In this document: positions 33,313-45,614 of the stretch, piece by piece
How positions within the stretch are numbered: the first letter of the stretch is position 1
How the letters are laid out: every line of letters starts with the position of its first letter
Assembly (NCBI RefSeq): GCF_000208745.1
Contig: NC_030858.1
Coordinates: forward strand, 6,870,188 to 6,934,187
DNA length: 64,000 nucleotides
Reading direction: 5' to 3'
From: Theobroma cacao
Lineage: Eukaryota; Streptophyta; Magnoliopsida; Malvales; Malvaceae
Position numbers and translations under genes: made by a program
Notes under the pieces: generated by a model
The model's input: the letters and a program-made list of their open reading frames with translations, nothing else
Databases searched by the model: none
Told to the model about the DNA's origin: nothing

Positions 33313-36300
33313 CCACTGTTTGAAAGTTCACGAGAAAGCACTTTTTGCCTACAAGTTAATGAATGATTGGGCAGGATTTAATCGAAAGAAAAGTCGATGA
33401 ATGATTAACAAAAATTCAAAAAGAAAAGCAGCTCAACCATTGGCTGTCAAATTACTAAAAAAAAAAATTGTATATTTTTTTGCTATTGCTGTTTTGCATG
33501 TCTTTCTTTCAATGTATCAAATCATTTTGTGGATAAGGTAGTGATGGAAAACGTTATTTCAGTTGCTTTCACTTAACGATCAATTAAATGGACAACCAGA
33601 CAATGCCCATTATTATCTGAAAGAGAGGGAGATCTGACGAAGGCATATAATTGGGGAAAAGAAGAACTACTCAACGCCATAGTTTGAGTTTTTCATTTTT
33701 AATAGAAGGTTGTTTTCATGTTTATGCAAACAAGGCAATGCCGATTTTATCATACAAGGACAAAAGAAGAAGAAAATTGACATTTCCTAAACTTCATTTC
33801 TCAAAATAAATGTGCTTTTAGTTAGGCATTTTTTGAGCCCCTTCATGTCGAGTTACTACTCACTATATATATATATATATATGAAACAAAAATTGATGTT
33901 TTTTCATATACATAACTGTGTATTTATTCACAAATACATCAATTTCGCTTGTAAATTCATGGGTTAAGACTCAAGACTATAATTGATTATTTACGGTCTC
34001 ATTCACATGTTTTTCTGTTAGTATCAAGTAGATTAACTGTTATTTAATTCAAATTATAAGAGTAGAGAACGAGTGACATATAGTTATCATGTAGCGGTAA
34101 ATATAAATGTAATGGTAGTAGACCCATCTTAAAGGACAGACTGTTGATGTATGGAAAGGAAAGAAGGAAGATCAAATCCCCAAATGGCAGCTGCCACAAC
34201 AAGGCAGTGGAACATGACACATCCCCATTCAAATGCTTCCATCAAGGATCACCACATCAATAAAAATTATAAAGGCACATGACATACGCAAAATCTCATG
34301 GTTAGATCCATTTTCCACCATTACCTCACCAACCTTTTTGAACATTTCACTTTGTATATCAAAACATAAGACAATGGCGTTCGCGTAACATAGGGTCCCT
34401 TGACTTTTGGGTTTCTTTTTTTTATTATTATTTTTTAATTCCAAAGTGGTCCATGGCCCCCTCGCCCATTTAGTCAAAAAAAGAGCCAATGCTTTTGCTT
34501 AAGTTGGCCCCTCTCAACCAACTTGGTACACAATTAAGATAGATTCACCCAATAGTTTGATGAATTCCATTTCCCTTCCCTCTGACCTCATTCTCCTTTT
34601 GGCTTTATGCCTGTATTATTGAGAGAAAAAGGCATTTGGGTTTCTTTAAGACGAAAAAAAAAAAAGCTAAAAGCGACTTCCTTTAGGGCATTTAGGAATT
34701 AGGTGGGTGAGGTAGGTGTTGAGTGCCCTCTGTCTCGCCCTAAACAAGGTAAGCTCTCATTTCTTTACTAATAAAATGGTGAGACAGGCGGTTTGAAGAT
34801 AAGGATTATCCGCGTTAATTACTAAACAAGCTAATTATTTTTTTGGGGTACTTGATTAGTGGTAATGACGTAGGGTTTGATGTTGCCTCGTCAAATGTTT
34901 GGAACAATTCAAACATCACTATTTTTTACATTATTAAAGAAATGATTTAACCATTCAGAGATTGCTGAATTGTAACGTACGCATTTGTTTCTGGTTCGCC
35001 AACAATATTTTGGAAACTCTACTTCATTATGGTACAGATTAATTCCCAATTTGACTAGGGATGGGTTCATTATGCCGTCCTCTACAGTACCAAATTTAAG
35101 ATTAAAGAAACATTCAGGCAAACCTGAGTACGTCTCTCATTACGCAGTGCTTATGTAGCTACATCGAATGTTTTTTTTTTATATAATTAAAGAAATGAGA
35201 ATTCAAATTCTATTCTTTAAGTAGAAAGATTATGCATCAATTAATAAACTAAATACTTAGATACGTAACTACATGTAATGTTGCATCATTGCATGGTATA
35301 TTATATCAACAATATAAAAACCTATTGGACTTCACCTTACTAAAGAAAAAATTATTGAGTCTTAAAATTCAAATTAATCTTTTTGATTACAGATTTCACA
35401 TCAATAAAAAATAAATAAATATTGAATATATAAATGTGTACCTTTTACTTTTTATCAAATATGTTTTTAAAATTCAAAACATAGACTTGTGACAAGTGAT
35501 TTTAGTACAAACTTAAATTTTCATTATTGTAAAATTTCATGAAAAATACAAATGTCAAAATAGATTTGAATTAATGTAAGAATCTCTCTCGTGTGAGTAG
35601 AGACCAAGTACAACAAGCCTCTTTTATGGGTAAAGAGCTTGTTGCACAAATGGGTGCATTGGATTGTGTTATTTTATTCATGTGGAATATGTAGTTTACT
35701 CTCCTGTCCTTACAATATGAAAATGAAAAGGACGGGATTGAGCAACATGGCTTCAAATGGTGACTTCACACGATGTGGTGAAAGTATTAAGTATCACTAA
35801 TTGGTTTGTTAATCAAAAGCGAAGATTGCTCGCTACTATTTTATATTTAAAACATAATTAAAGTGACAAAAGGAGAAAAGAGAGGTCAGATGAGACATGA
35901 CTTGAAAAAGAAAAATAAATAAAGGAGCTATATGCACTTAGTTTGCTCAGCCTGTCTAGGCCTGACCTGAGAGAATAATGGGCTGTCCTTTAGTATGTAT
36001 GTATGTATGTATATATAAGATATATAAACAGATATTACATTTTTTCTTATATTCTATTTATAGTTCATAATTGAGTTTGTTTATGGTCACTATCTAAACC
36101 AAAGACAATTTAAGTACGGAACACTTTAAGGAAACACCATACCTGCAAAAGATAATCCGATAACTGGGAAGATAAAAAATAATGAGATTACATGTAAATA
36201 ATTCAAATTTTAAAAAACAAAAAATTTAATATTTTTTCGAACTCTTTAACACTTCATAAAGAAACGTTAGAGTTTCTCCCGTTAAGGATGAAGGACCAAA

Positions 36301-36400
36301 CCCAACAAACTTGGGCCCAAGTTCATGCCCTTGGAATCAAGCTTTTCAATCGCGACTGGACCGGATCAGCTTACATCGCACCCTAAAACCCAGCGGCTGA
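33313..36400. other. Intergenic region, no supported gene
   Basis: Frames of 60-86 codons at 34044-34489, 34909-35121 and 35571-35756 show no family features. A (TA)n tract is at about 33863-33881. A (GTAT)n tract is at 35994-36012. 36300-36400 has higher GC and leads into the probable ribosomal protein promoter. Confidence 0.4.
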
Positions 36401-36797
36401 ACTAGAAAAGCCTCGTCGCATTTGCTTAGCACAGGAAAAAAAAAAAAAAAACCCAGGAAGAAAGAGAGAGGTTTAGCCCGCATTTCAGCCGAGACCTCTC
36501 CGTTCCCAATCGGTATTTTTCTTCACTCCTTGCGCGGAACTCCGCGTTCTACTATAAATTTTCCGGTGTTTATTTTATAAGATTAAATTTCATTTCATGT
36601 AAAAGTTCTTTGCTTGATCACAGTTCCTTTGACAATATTAATCTGGTCCAATCCTTCTTGGGTTTTCATTTTTGTTTTATTTAGCAATAATATACTGTAA
36701 AATTTTTGCTTGAGAATGAAATTTAATTGCTTGAAAAAATAAAGTTAGTTGTAATTGCAAATTTATGACTTGACGTGTTTCTTTTCTTTAGTTAGAA

Positions 36798-36945
36798 CCT
36801 AAGTGGTTATTTTAGGGTTAAATGTGACTCGGGGAGTTTGATGATATCTTAACTATGATTAAATATGTTGGTAATTTCTATAGTCATAGCCTAAGTTATT
36901 ATGTTGTGGTTAAGTATGATTCGGAGAATTTGATGATATCTTAAC
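36798..36945. repeat. Imperfect 92-bp tandem duplication in the bL36 leader intron region
   Basis: CCTAAGTGGTTATTTTAGGG through GATGATATCTTAACTATG (from 36798) recurs 92 bp later as CCTAAGTTATTATGTTGTGG through GATGATATCTTAACTTTG. The shared GATGATATCTTAACT block is perfect. The second copy ends about 20 bp before the coding ATG, next to the candidate acceptor at 36958-36959. Confidence 0.7.
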
Positions 36946-36967
36946 TTTGGATATTGCAGTAGTAAGT

Positions 36968-39257
36968 ATGAAGGTGCGAGCATCAGTGAAAAAGATGTGT
37001 GAGTTCTGCAGAACTGTTAAGCGTCGTGGACGTGTGTATGTACTATGCACTTCCAACCCTAAGCATAAGCAACGACAAGGCATTTCCACATTTGCGTCTG
37101 AAGGCGCATTGCCTCCTACGTATGGCCCTCTCCTTACATTTGCTTTTGTTTTTTTTTGGTGTTTTCATTTGTTTTCTCACTCTTAGTTCCATGCGTTACA
37201 ATTTAGGAACCTTAATGGCTTGAACTATTTAAACATGGTTTATTTTCTGAAGTGGGACGCTACTAGTTTGGTTTTTTTCAATTGTCTTTATATTGTTGCA
37301 TATTAGGGAAAGGCACCTTCATCTGATTTAGAAAATAAAAGAGTTGTTTTGATAAAATTACACATGGAACAAACATGCACAATTAGCCTGTTTTTTAAAA
37401 TATGGGCTGGTAACTTTGTTTTAGTTAGTTTTGAAAAATTATTTTCAATATGATTCCATATTCTTTAATTAGGTATGGAGACATGCTTTTGCAAGGAATT
37501 GTTTTTCCATACAAAAAATTCGTGAAGCTTCTGCATGCTGAGAGGCATGCGTTTCCTTAGCCATCCTGTTCCTAATATGGGCTGAGTGCTATGTGCTAAA
37601 ATTGCTATTTCGCTGATTTGTGCAATACCTAGGGGAAGTGGCACCATTTTGATTGGAAGAAGAGGATAGGCTAACTATTTTTGTCTTTGGTACACTTGAT
37701 CTGGAGCCCTTCAGCTTCTTGTCAAGTTGATTGGGGCCTGATATTCAGAGAAATTCTTCCTGGTCACACCCATTGATTTATTGGTGCAAATGGGTTATTT
37801 CCGTTTTTTCAGGTTTAGGGGTTTTGTTTCACTAATCCAATTATCCAACCATAAACCTCAAACTGAACAAGTTATATGATGAAAATAACAATTATAATTA
37901 TGTTACAAGCAAAATGTTAGTGGATTTTTGTGGTTTTGGATTTCTGATTCTCTGTGTGCGTTTACTTAGAGGAAGGTGTTTAAGAATTTCTATGTAAGTA
38001 TTTCAATCTAATGAAAATAGAACTCCATAACCATAAGGCTTTGTCTTTATCCACTTTTCCATTTCCAAAATTCGATATCATTAATGGAATTGATATGAAT
38101 TGCTCAATCGCTACTTTTCTAAGCTCTTAGGTAATCAATTGTTTAGTCCACCTTTCAATTGGAAGCGATCTGTTCACTGATAATGTTTTTTAGTGATATC
38201 ATTGATGAAGCTGCTTGATAAAAGTCTCTGTAGATCAATGTGGAAGATTTTTGTCTGAATTCTTTTAACTTTGAATCTGTTATATGTTTATAGATTATAG
38301 ATTTGTAAAACTAAAAGCGGTCAGCCATGCAGACCCACACAATCAGCAGTTATTTATCTAACAAGTTATCTGCTAAGACTTGAATCATGGATTACCTAAT
38401 GTCAGTACTATCCTTTCTGTTTGAAGAAATAATGGACTTGAGTCAAACATGCAATTTACTGAAAATGCCAGGTGAAGGGGAAAAAAGACAAGGAGATAAC
38501 AGAGAAAAGTTTTGCATTTCTTACTTTGTTTACATTTAAAAAGATTTCTACTGAAGGTTCTACCACATTGAATCTTTAATTGCATTGGAGCATTTTGGGT
38601 ACCGGAGGAATTTGATAACATGCTAATTTGGGCCATCCATTGTTCAAGCTGATAGTATTGCTTGTTGCTTTGCCTATATAAAGCCCAAACTTTCTGCAGT
38701 TAAGAGCTTGTTGCTTCTTATAGACTTCTTAACAGTTGAGAACATGCACCAGTGTATCAATTGCTTTTACACCCCTGATTTAGTGCAATAAAGTGCACCA
38801 AAACTTTTAAAAGCTTTTGGATTCATCTTGATCTTTTAGACAGATATTACCTTACTCTATTTTATGTCTAACCATGATTAGTCAGTACATGCTTGCATCT
38901 CTGATGTTCTCCCTCAGGTATTGGTATTGATCTGATTTTGTTGTGTTTTAGCAGCTGGATGGTTTAATACAATTAGGCATTTGCTAATATCTTAGCCTGT
39001 GCAGGATGCTTGTTAAAGTGTTGAATCTTTATTGGAAGATTATTGGACCTTTTCAATTAAGCAGTGCTTCTGAGATTTGGTAATATGCTTGTTGAATATT
39101 TTCCAGGTCAACAGAAACAAATGTCAAGCATGCAATTGTGCCCAGTCACAGCATGCGGCCAGGACTAGCATCCCTTCTTCCCAAAAGGCAAGAACCTTCA
39201 TTGATGCTTGGATGGAGGGCTAACCTGGCATCTCTCATATTCAAATCAGGATCTTAG
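36968..39257 (+). CDS. RPL36: Ribosomal protein bL36, nuclear-encoded, probably mitochondrial
   Basis: Two exons (36968-37119 and 39107-39257, phase 2) give 100 aa. The first 40 residues are a full bacterial-type L36: [14 protein letters not shown], then RRGRVYVLC and NPKHKQRQG. The zinc ribbon ligands are C11, C14, C27 and H33. It is a small protein of the large ribosomal subunit near the peptidyl transferase base. Plant nuclear copies such as the Arabidopsis one, as I recall, have a similar C-terminal extension containing GLASLL, seen here as [12 protein letters not shown]. No N-terminal targeting presequence is visible upstream of MKVR. The in-frame ATG at 36947 lies across a candidate acceptor (TATTGCAG at 36952-36959), so 36968 is preferred. 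A leader exon near 36420-36510 joined by an intron is likely. The 2-kb coding intron is large for so small a gene. Confidence 0.88.
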
Positions 39258-40951
39258 GGGGAACCAAAAAAAGAGATATTACTGTTGCGAACTAGAAATT
39301 TAACTGATACTGCTGAATCTAGGATTCTCTGAATTTTGTTTTCAGTTGCAATTTATTTAGTGAATAGTGATGGTATATTTGGAACTTTGTTTCATCATGA
39401 TGCTGTACTTATTGTTGCTGTCCTAAAACATCTGTTGGAACACAGATAGAGTTGAAATGGCAGTGCCATTGACTCTTTGGTGCTTGGGCTGGCATTTAGG
39501 TTCGCACTGTGGGGTGCATGAAGGTAAGAACCAAGAGCTGCTTTGGAAATTGAGAAATTGGTAAGAGTGTTCTGTAACCGTTTCTTGCAGTAGAGATCTT
39601 GGAGCTCTTTCTCCTTCGCTATATTCATCTGTTTAAGGAAAGTAAAAGCTCGAATCCTGCGTTTTCTTTCCCTTTTTATTTATTTATTTGGTTTTGGATT
39701 TGAGAATGGGGATTGGGAGATGGTTAATGTTAAGAATCTCGTATTAATAAGAAATGGATTAGGTCTGGAGTTTATAAATAAGTATTTTTTTAACTTAATG
39801 GGTATGTTTTTTGAGTTGAAAACATAAGCTCCTGACATCTAAGCCCTAGACTTGGTTTGGGTATGGAAAAAGAAATGCACTTTGATGGAAAGCATTAAGA
39901 ATAAAGTCATGCGTAAAACGTTGAGTTCCGATTTGCCTTTTAAAAGGTAAAGGGGAGCCCATTGATTTCTTCTGGATTCCATGGGCGGCAATGTTGTAGC
40001 GCTCGATTTTACGTATAGGCACTTTGTTCTGACTCTCGACACCCATGCTTGGGATTGGGGCCTTGGGGGTTTACCAATGACATCTTTAAAATTAATCAAT
40101 TACTCTTTCCCTCTTACTATCTCTAAGGCCTTTTTTTTTTTTTTGGGTTTTTTGTTGACTTTTTTATTAAATAAATTTAATTTTGATAGTTATTTTTAAC
40201 AAAATTATAAAGTTATAAAATTTTTAAAAATAAAATTTGTAAGTTTTGAATTTCAAAAAATTTAAAATATGGTTTAAGTTTTTATTTTTATATAATATTT
40301 TTAAAAAATAATAGTCAAATCGAATTTGATTAACTTAAAAAAAAAAAAGACAAACAGAGGCAAGTAAAATAGAATAGAACAAATATTATGTTATTATGAT
40401 TATGGGAGATGGTAAAATGGTTTGAATATGAGAACAGGGAGATAGAAATATTATAACAGAATGTATAATAATACTAATTTATGAGAGAAAGAGTTGATGT
40501 CTTCCATTCATATAATTACTGTTGTCATATTATAGAGATTTTTTAAAGCAATAAGTAGCATATTACAATTCATAAAAGGAGATTTTATTATTTTATTTTT
40601 GCAAACATGAATAGATGCATGCATGAGGGTTGTCATGACTTTATAATCAAGAGTTGATGACACATTCTATGATTTGAGTATGTACTATTAGGAGTTAGGA
40701 CATTCTGTATCCACAAAACATCAATGATTAATATAAAAAACTTTGAAGCTTGAGATTTTCACAATCATATGGCATCCAATTTTAATACTAGTAAGTAGTA
40801 TTATTATTCTTTTTCTATTCTAAAAGTACTTTTTTAATTTATTTTTAATTATAGTATTTAAGAATCATTATCTTTGTTTTTTTCTTTCCTTTTTTAGACA
40901 AATAATATTTTATATATATATANNNNNNNNNNNNNNNNNNNNNTATATATT

Positions 40952-40982
<31 letters not shown>

Positions 40983-41546
40983 TCTCTTCCATAAGTTTTA
41001 CAACGCAGCTTTTGTGAAAGACAGAAACATCATTTCACGAATTAATTAATTAAATAATAATAAAAAAAAAAACACCAAAACAAGATAACGAAAGGAAAAG
41101 CCATAATTGACCTTTACTTTGGATGCATCCTTTTTTTTCCTTCATTTGGCAAAACCCAAGGCGCGTGCATTCCAATCCCCTTATACTCCTCTTTATTAGT
41201 TAAAAAAAACACACACACACACACAGTTCCCCCACTCAGGCAGCAAGCATATTTTACTTTCTCAGCTTTTCACTGGTCTCTTTCTTCTTTAACTGCCCAA
41301 GCAAGTGGCAGCAACAACCGCCACCCCCTACTATAAAACTACCCCCACCACTATCCCCAATATTAAATATTAAAAAAAGGGGCACACTTCCGAGTAGCCA
41401 ATAATTCATTTTCTGATTCCTTTGCTCTCTTTCTTCTTCTTATTTAGTTGGATTTTGAAATTTGATTTAGATTGTGTTGGTGGTGGTGCTTGTGATGATG
41501 ATTGGTGTTGTTCGATAGTCTCGCCGGAAAAAAAAAAAACAAGAAC
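39258..41546. other. Intergenic region with microsatellites
   Basis: 39258-39640 is probably the bL36 3' UTR. 39800-40900 is AT-rich with chance frames only. 41207-41225 is a (CA)n tract. 41240-41546 is pyrimidine-rich with pieces such as CTTTCTTCTTCTT, and probably forms the promoter and leader of the DUF4050 gene. A very short upstream ORF (ATG ATG ATT … TAG) lies shortly before its start. Confidence 0.4.
40906..40981. repeat. (TA)n microsatellite containing an assembly gap
   Basis: TATATATA on both sides of a run of 21 N (40923-40943), continuing as TATATATTTATATACATATATAT to 40981. The true repeat length is unknown. Confidence 0.95.
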
Positions 41547-44500
41547 ATGGTGACTTTTAATAGTTTGATTAGTACTTGGATCAGTGACCTTCTCGCTTGC
41601 ATGGGGTAAGTATTTGATTCCTTTTTCTTAATGATTTGATTGTTTCTTTCTTTTTCGATAATTTTTTTGGATGTGTTTTTGGCTGTTCTTTGACTGTAAA
41701 ACTAAAAGCGCGGTTTAAGGAAAGATAGAGTTGACTTGTTTGACTGTTGAACCCCCATTCCCCTTCCCCCTGCCCTTTTTCATACGGATTAAGAATACGC
41801 AGATGGAATGTTTTTCCTCCTTTATTAATACAAGTGAGACTTATATTTTCAACTAGTATATAATTGCTTATCAAAAAAGGTACTTGTATTTGTTTGCTGA
41901 TTATAGTAAAGTAGTAATTTTATCGTTTTAGCACCAGCTTTTTACTCACCGTTAGCAATTTGATAGAATACGAGTTTATTAGGGTTATGAACATGGTTAA
42001 ACGGAGGGTCTTTATTTGGGCAAAACCCAGTTTTTTGAGGAAAAGCTTCAAGCAAAAAACATTGATGACTTAGTAGTAGCAAATTCTTAAACATACGTAA
42101 GCAACTACTAAAATTTTTCCTGTATTGGAATCCTCTTGTTTGGGCGCAACCATCATCACATAGGAATTACATACAATTACATAGCTGTTTATGCACAACT
42201 CGTTGCAACTGTACAACTGTTTGATTAAATAGAACAAAATCATGAGTCAACAGACATATGAGTCTCAGATGTGGTGGAGAACAAGGGTTTTTGTGTGAAA
42301 CTGAATATGCTCGTATAGTTTTCTTGGTTTCACTGTTATCATATTTTTAAGGATGGAGCTTTAGTACCGTAAGAAGATGGTAAGACTAGAGAGACTTTTA
42401 GAGGAAAAACGTAGAAAATAGACATAAGCCCTACAGGTTGAGTTGCCTATTATTGAAGCTAGTCATAGCTTTCCTCTTCAAGAGAAAGCTGCCTCTACTT
42501 AGTCAGTCTAGGAATCCTTGAAAGGGCCTTAATCTCTCTGGCCAAATGAAAATCTTCTATAGGTGGGAAAATTCATGTTCTATCAAATCAATTTCCTATT
42601 TCTCAAGGGCTACCTTGAGAAAGTACCCCTGCTGAAATAAAGTGCAGTTGCTGCACTACATGGTCTTTTCAAACTGCCATGCATGGCGATTTAGCTTCAT
42701 ACCTTTACCAAGGGACCAGTTTTATAAACAGTTGGGAAAGGATTCTAGTCCGCCTAGATTGAAAGGGAAAAGATCTATGCAAGTGGAATATGAACCTCTT
42801 GAACATAGTGTTGCTTAGTCACAAAATTGCAAAATAATCTGTTGTCAACTCTATGCCTCTTTCACTCTCCTCATAAAAGAATGACTAAGAAATCATCAGG
42901 CAGAATATAACCCTTGGTGTCCCATATTTTTTCATGCCAAATTATCTTTTAACTCCTTATAGTTCCTTCATGACATGTTTTCAGAAAAATAAGCATATAA
43001 TAATTACTAATAAGGTACCATGTGAATTAAGCTAAGTATTTGTTTTATGCCGTGCCCCCTTACTTTTGTATAATTGGACATGAAAGAAAATCGTTATGTA
43101 GTGCACTTTGTGTCTGTGGCAAAGTTTCCTTTTTTAGCAGCTAGGAAAACCAATTTAATACTATGTCTTTATGAAAACTACTAGTCTTGCTGCTCAAGCT
43201 GTCCAATGGAAGTAGTTTTATTCATTTGTTGTCTTTCCAACTATGATATCATTCTTCTTGGAGATATAGTTGGCAAATTGCTTCAGGATGTCCTTTCCGG
43301 AATGTTTCCTCGAAGGTAGAGTGGTCCTATGGTGACATTGTTGATGCATTCTGGGCTGTGTAGCTACTGAATTTCAGTGATATACTCCTATTCCTGAAAG
43401 ATGAAACAAAGAGGGGAACATGTAGCTTTTCACTGAATTGTTTCGTTGAAACCATTAAAATCTTTTGCGATGGGCTAAGTTCTGCCATAGCTTCTTGGTA
43501 GATGTTTTATATCAATTTGTATGGTTTAACTTGGTTTTAAACAGAGCAGTGGTTGTTTTGGATGCTGCACTAAAGCTACACCGATTATTGCTGTGGATGA
43601 ACCATCAAAAGGATTGAGAATTCAAGGGCGTATAGTGAGGAAGCCCAGCATTTCAGATGATTTTTGGAGCACCAGCACGTATGATTTGGAAAACAGTGCT
43701 ATTCAATCCCAAAGAAGCTTGTCGTCGATCAGCACATCAAATCCAACTCTAAGTCAATGCAGTAGCACTGGTGGCATAGCCAACCAGTCTGATTTTGTAA
43801 ATCAGGGCAAGTTTTATTTTATTATATTCTCTGTCATGTCCACAAAATATAAGAAACAATGGATAATTGAAATTTTAGTCATGATATTATTGTAAATTTT
43901 AAGATTCTTAAATTAAATTAGGCAATTATATGTTTTGTTAATTGCAGGTTTAATTGTCTGGAACCAGAGCAGACTTCAGTGGATTGGAAGTAGCAGGCCT
44001 AGGAATCATACTCAACAAAGTAGGGAGACCGGATTAAGGTGCGTCACTCATTATTTTGACACTTTGTCTTTCAACTTTGTAAGCAGTCATCGAGGAAATT
44101 TATGGAGTGCAGTGCTATCCATCTGCTAAGTAGTTGCCAATTTATTAGACAGTTTCCTTTACCAACACAAATTTTTTTGTCTCAATTTGAGTGACATTCA
44201 GTGAGAAAAAAAATTGGTAATCAAATAATAATCAAGTCTTGCTAGCTTGTATCATTGTCCCTTGTAATCAACCGGCAATCCTATGCTCCGACTGGCATTG
44301 TATGCTGGGCCATTTGTTGAAAGATGAAAGTACACTGAATCTAGGTGAACTTTTTTTTTTGAAAAGCATTCATGAACTTTCATTGATAATTAGGAATAAA
44401 GCATTCTTTTCCAGGGAAATTTCAACAAAACACATTAAGAAATCAGAAAATATTGGAAGATGTACCCCCAATAGATGCTAGTGTATTTTTCCAATGTTCC

Positions 44501-45614
44501 GTCATAAGACTGCCCTCATTCGAATGCGCAAAATTTACTACCTATCTTTAGAACAAAAATCAAAAGAGGATTGCCCACTAAACGATACAATTCCTTGGGG
44601 CATCAACCAGCAGAACCAAGTCTATCTGAGGGCCATTCAAACATCCCCTGAACCCAATTTTCAGTGAATAAAAGACTCAAACACAAAGCAAACTTTACAC
44701 CTAGTGATCCCCTCAGCAGAGACCTCCACGTCCCATAGCTCAGCAAAACATCAACAAGTTCATTTCCAGCATTAATTAGAAACAGAAATAAGCAACAACT
44801 GACTTACTAGAAAAGATGTAGAATATCAGACTGAAGCCACACCCCTTTGCCAGATTATCTACTCTTTCATTTGCTTCATGCATGACATGTCTAATCGTCC
44901 AACCATTCAGATTTTCCTTCATCCTTTTCATTTTAATCAATCACTTCCTCAGCCTCCACTGGGTAAATCGTGTCCATTGGGCAATTTAGGTGTTATTAAG
45001 TTTTACTTCTTCAGAGTACCTAAAGCAAGCTTGATTGTTTATGGGCATTCTAAAGAACGGAAACTGAGAGAGGCTAGCCCAACTTATGTTGGACATGACA
45101 GCTTCTTTATGACTACGTTCCTCCATTCCATTCCAGATTGTAGTTGAAAAATTATAGCTGTGTGGGCAAAAGCTTTTTGCATGATGAACTTGGTGATGGG
45201 TATATAGGCATAGCACACTAAGAGCAGTAAAGTTTTATGCAATGAACACATAAGGTAAAGAGTAAATGTGTTGAGGTAAGAAGAAACCTTAAAGAAGCTG
45301 GCGCAAGGCCTTATTGAAAATGAAAAGTAATTTTGTAGTAGTTTGTATTCATTCCTACTTATGCTTAATTTCCCCTAATTTTACACATTGTTACAGTTTG
45401 AATGCAACATATGAAAGTTTACTTGGGACCAGGAATCCATTTCCCCGGCCCATTCCTCTTTCTGTAAGTTAACTTTGCATGTTGGTTTCTTTTACCCTGC
45501 ATTCATATTTGCTTTTGCTGTCTCCTAATTGTGAGTTTGTGACTTAATTGGCAGGAAATGATTGATTTTCTGGTGGAAGTATGGGAGCAGGAGGGATTGT
45601 ATGATTGGAGTTAA
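41547..45614 (+). CDS. DUF4050-type plant protein of unknown function
   Basis: Five exons (41547-41605, 43550-43806, 43948-44038, 45397-45463, 45555-45614) give 177 aa. I recognise the plant family from TPIIAVDEPSKGLRIQGRIV, KPSISDDFWSTST, the Ser-rich middle, VWNQSRLQWIG (residues 109-119), TYESLLGT and the C-terminal MIDFLVEVWEQEGLYDW. Its biochemical role is unknown. A cysteine cluster CMGGCFGCC (residues 18-26) might be lipid-modified or bind metal, which is inference only. Exon 1 ends ATG GG and joins the acceptor AGAGCAG|TGG to give MGGCFGCC. Intron 2 begins with GC (CAGG|GCAAGT), and no GT alternative keeps the frame. Intron 1 is 1.9 kb. Intron 3 contains a decayed LINE on the other strand. 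The start at 41547 is preferred, and the internal ATG at 41601 is possible. Confidence 0.88.
44349..44960 (-). pseudogene. LINE (non-LTR retrotransposon) RNase H-like fragment in intron 3
   Basis: Read on the - strand, 44826-44937 encodes MKENLNGWTIRHVMHEANE followed by RVDNLAKGCGF. This is the C-terminal motif of the plant LINE RNase H-like domain ('IRHV.REANRVAD.LAK.G'). A T-run at about 44349-44358 on the + strand, preceded in element sense by AGTTCATGAATGCTTTTC, looks like the poly(A) tail. The central part of the tail region has no open frame. The upstream (higher coordinate) end is not defined. It is a 5'-truncated dead copy. Confidence 0.7.
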
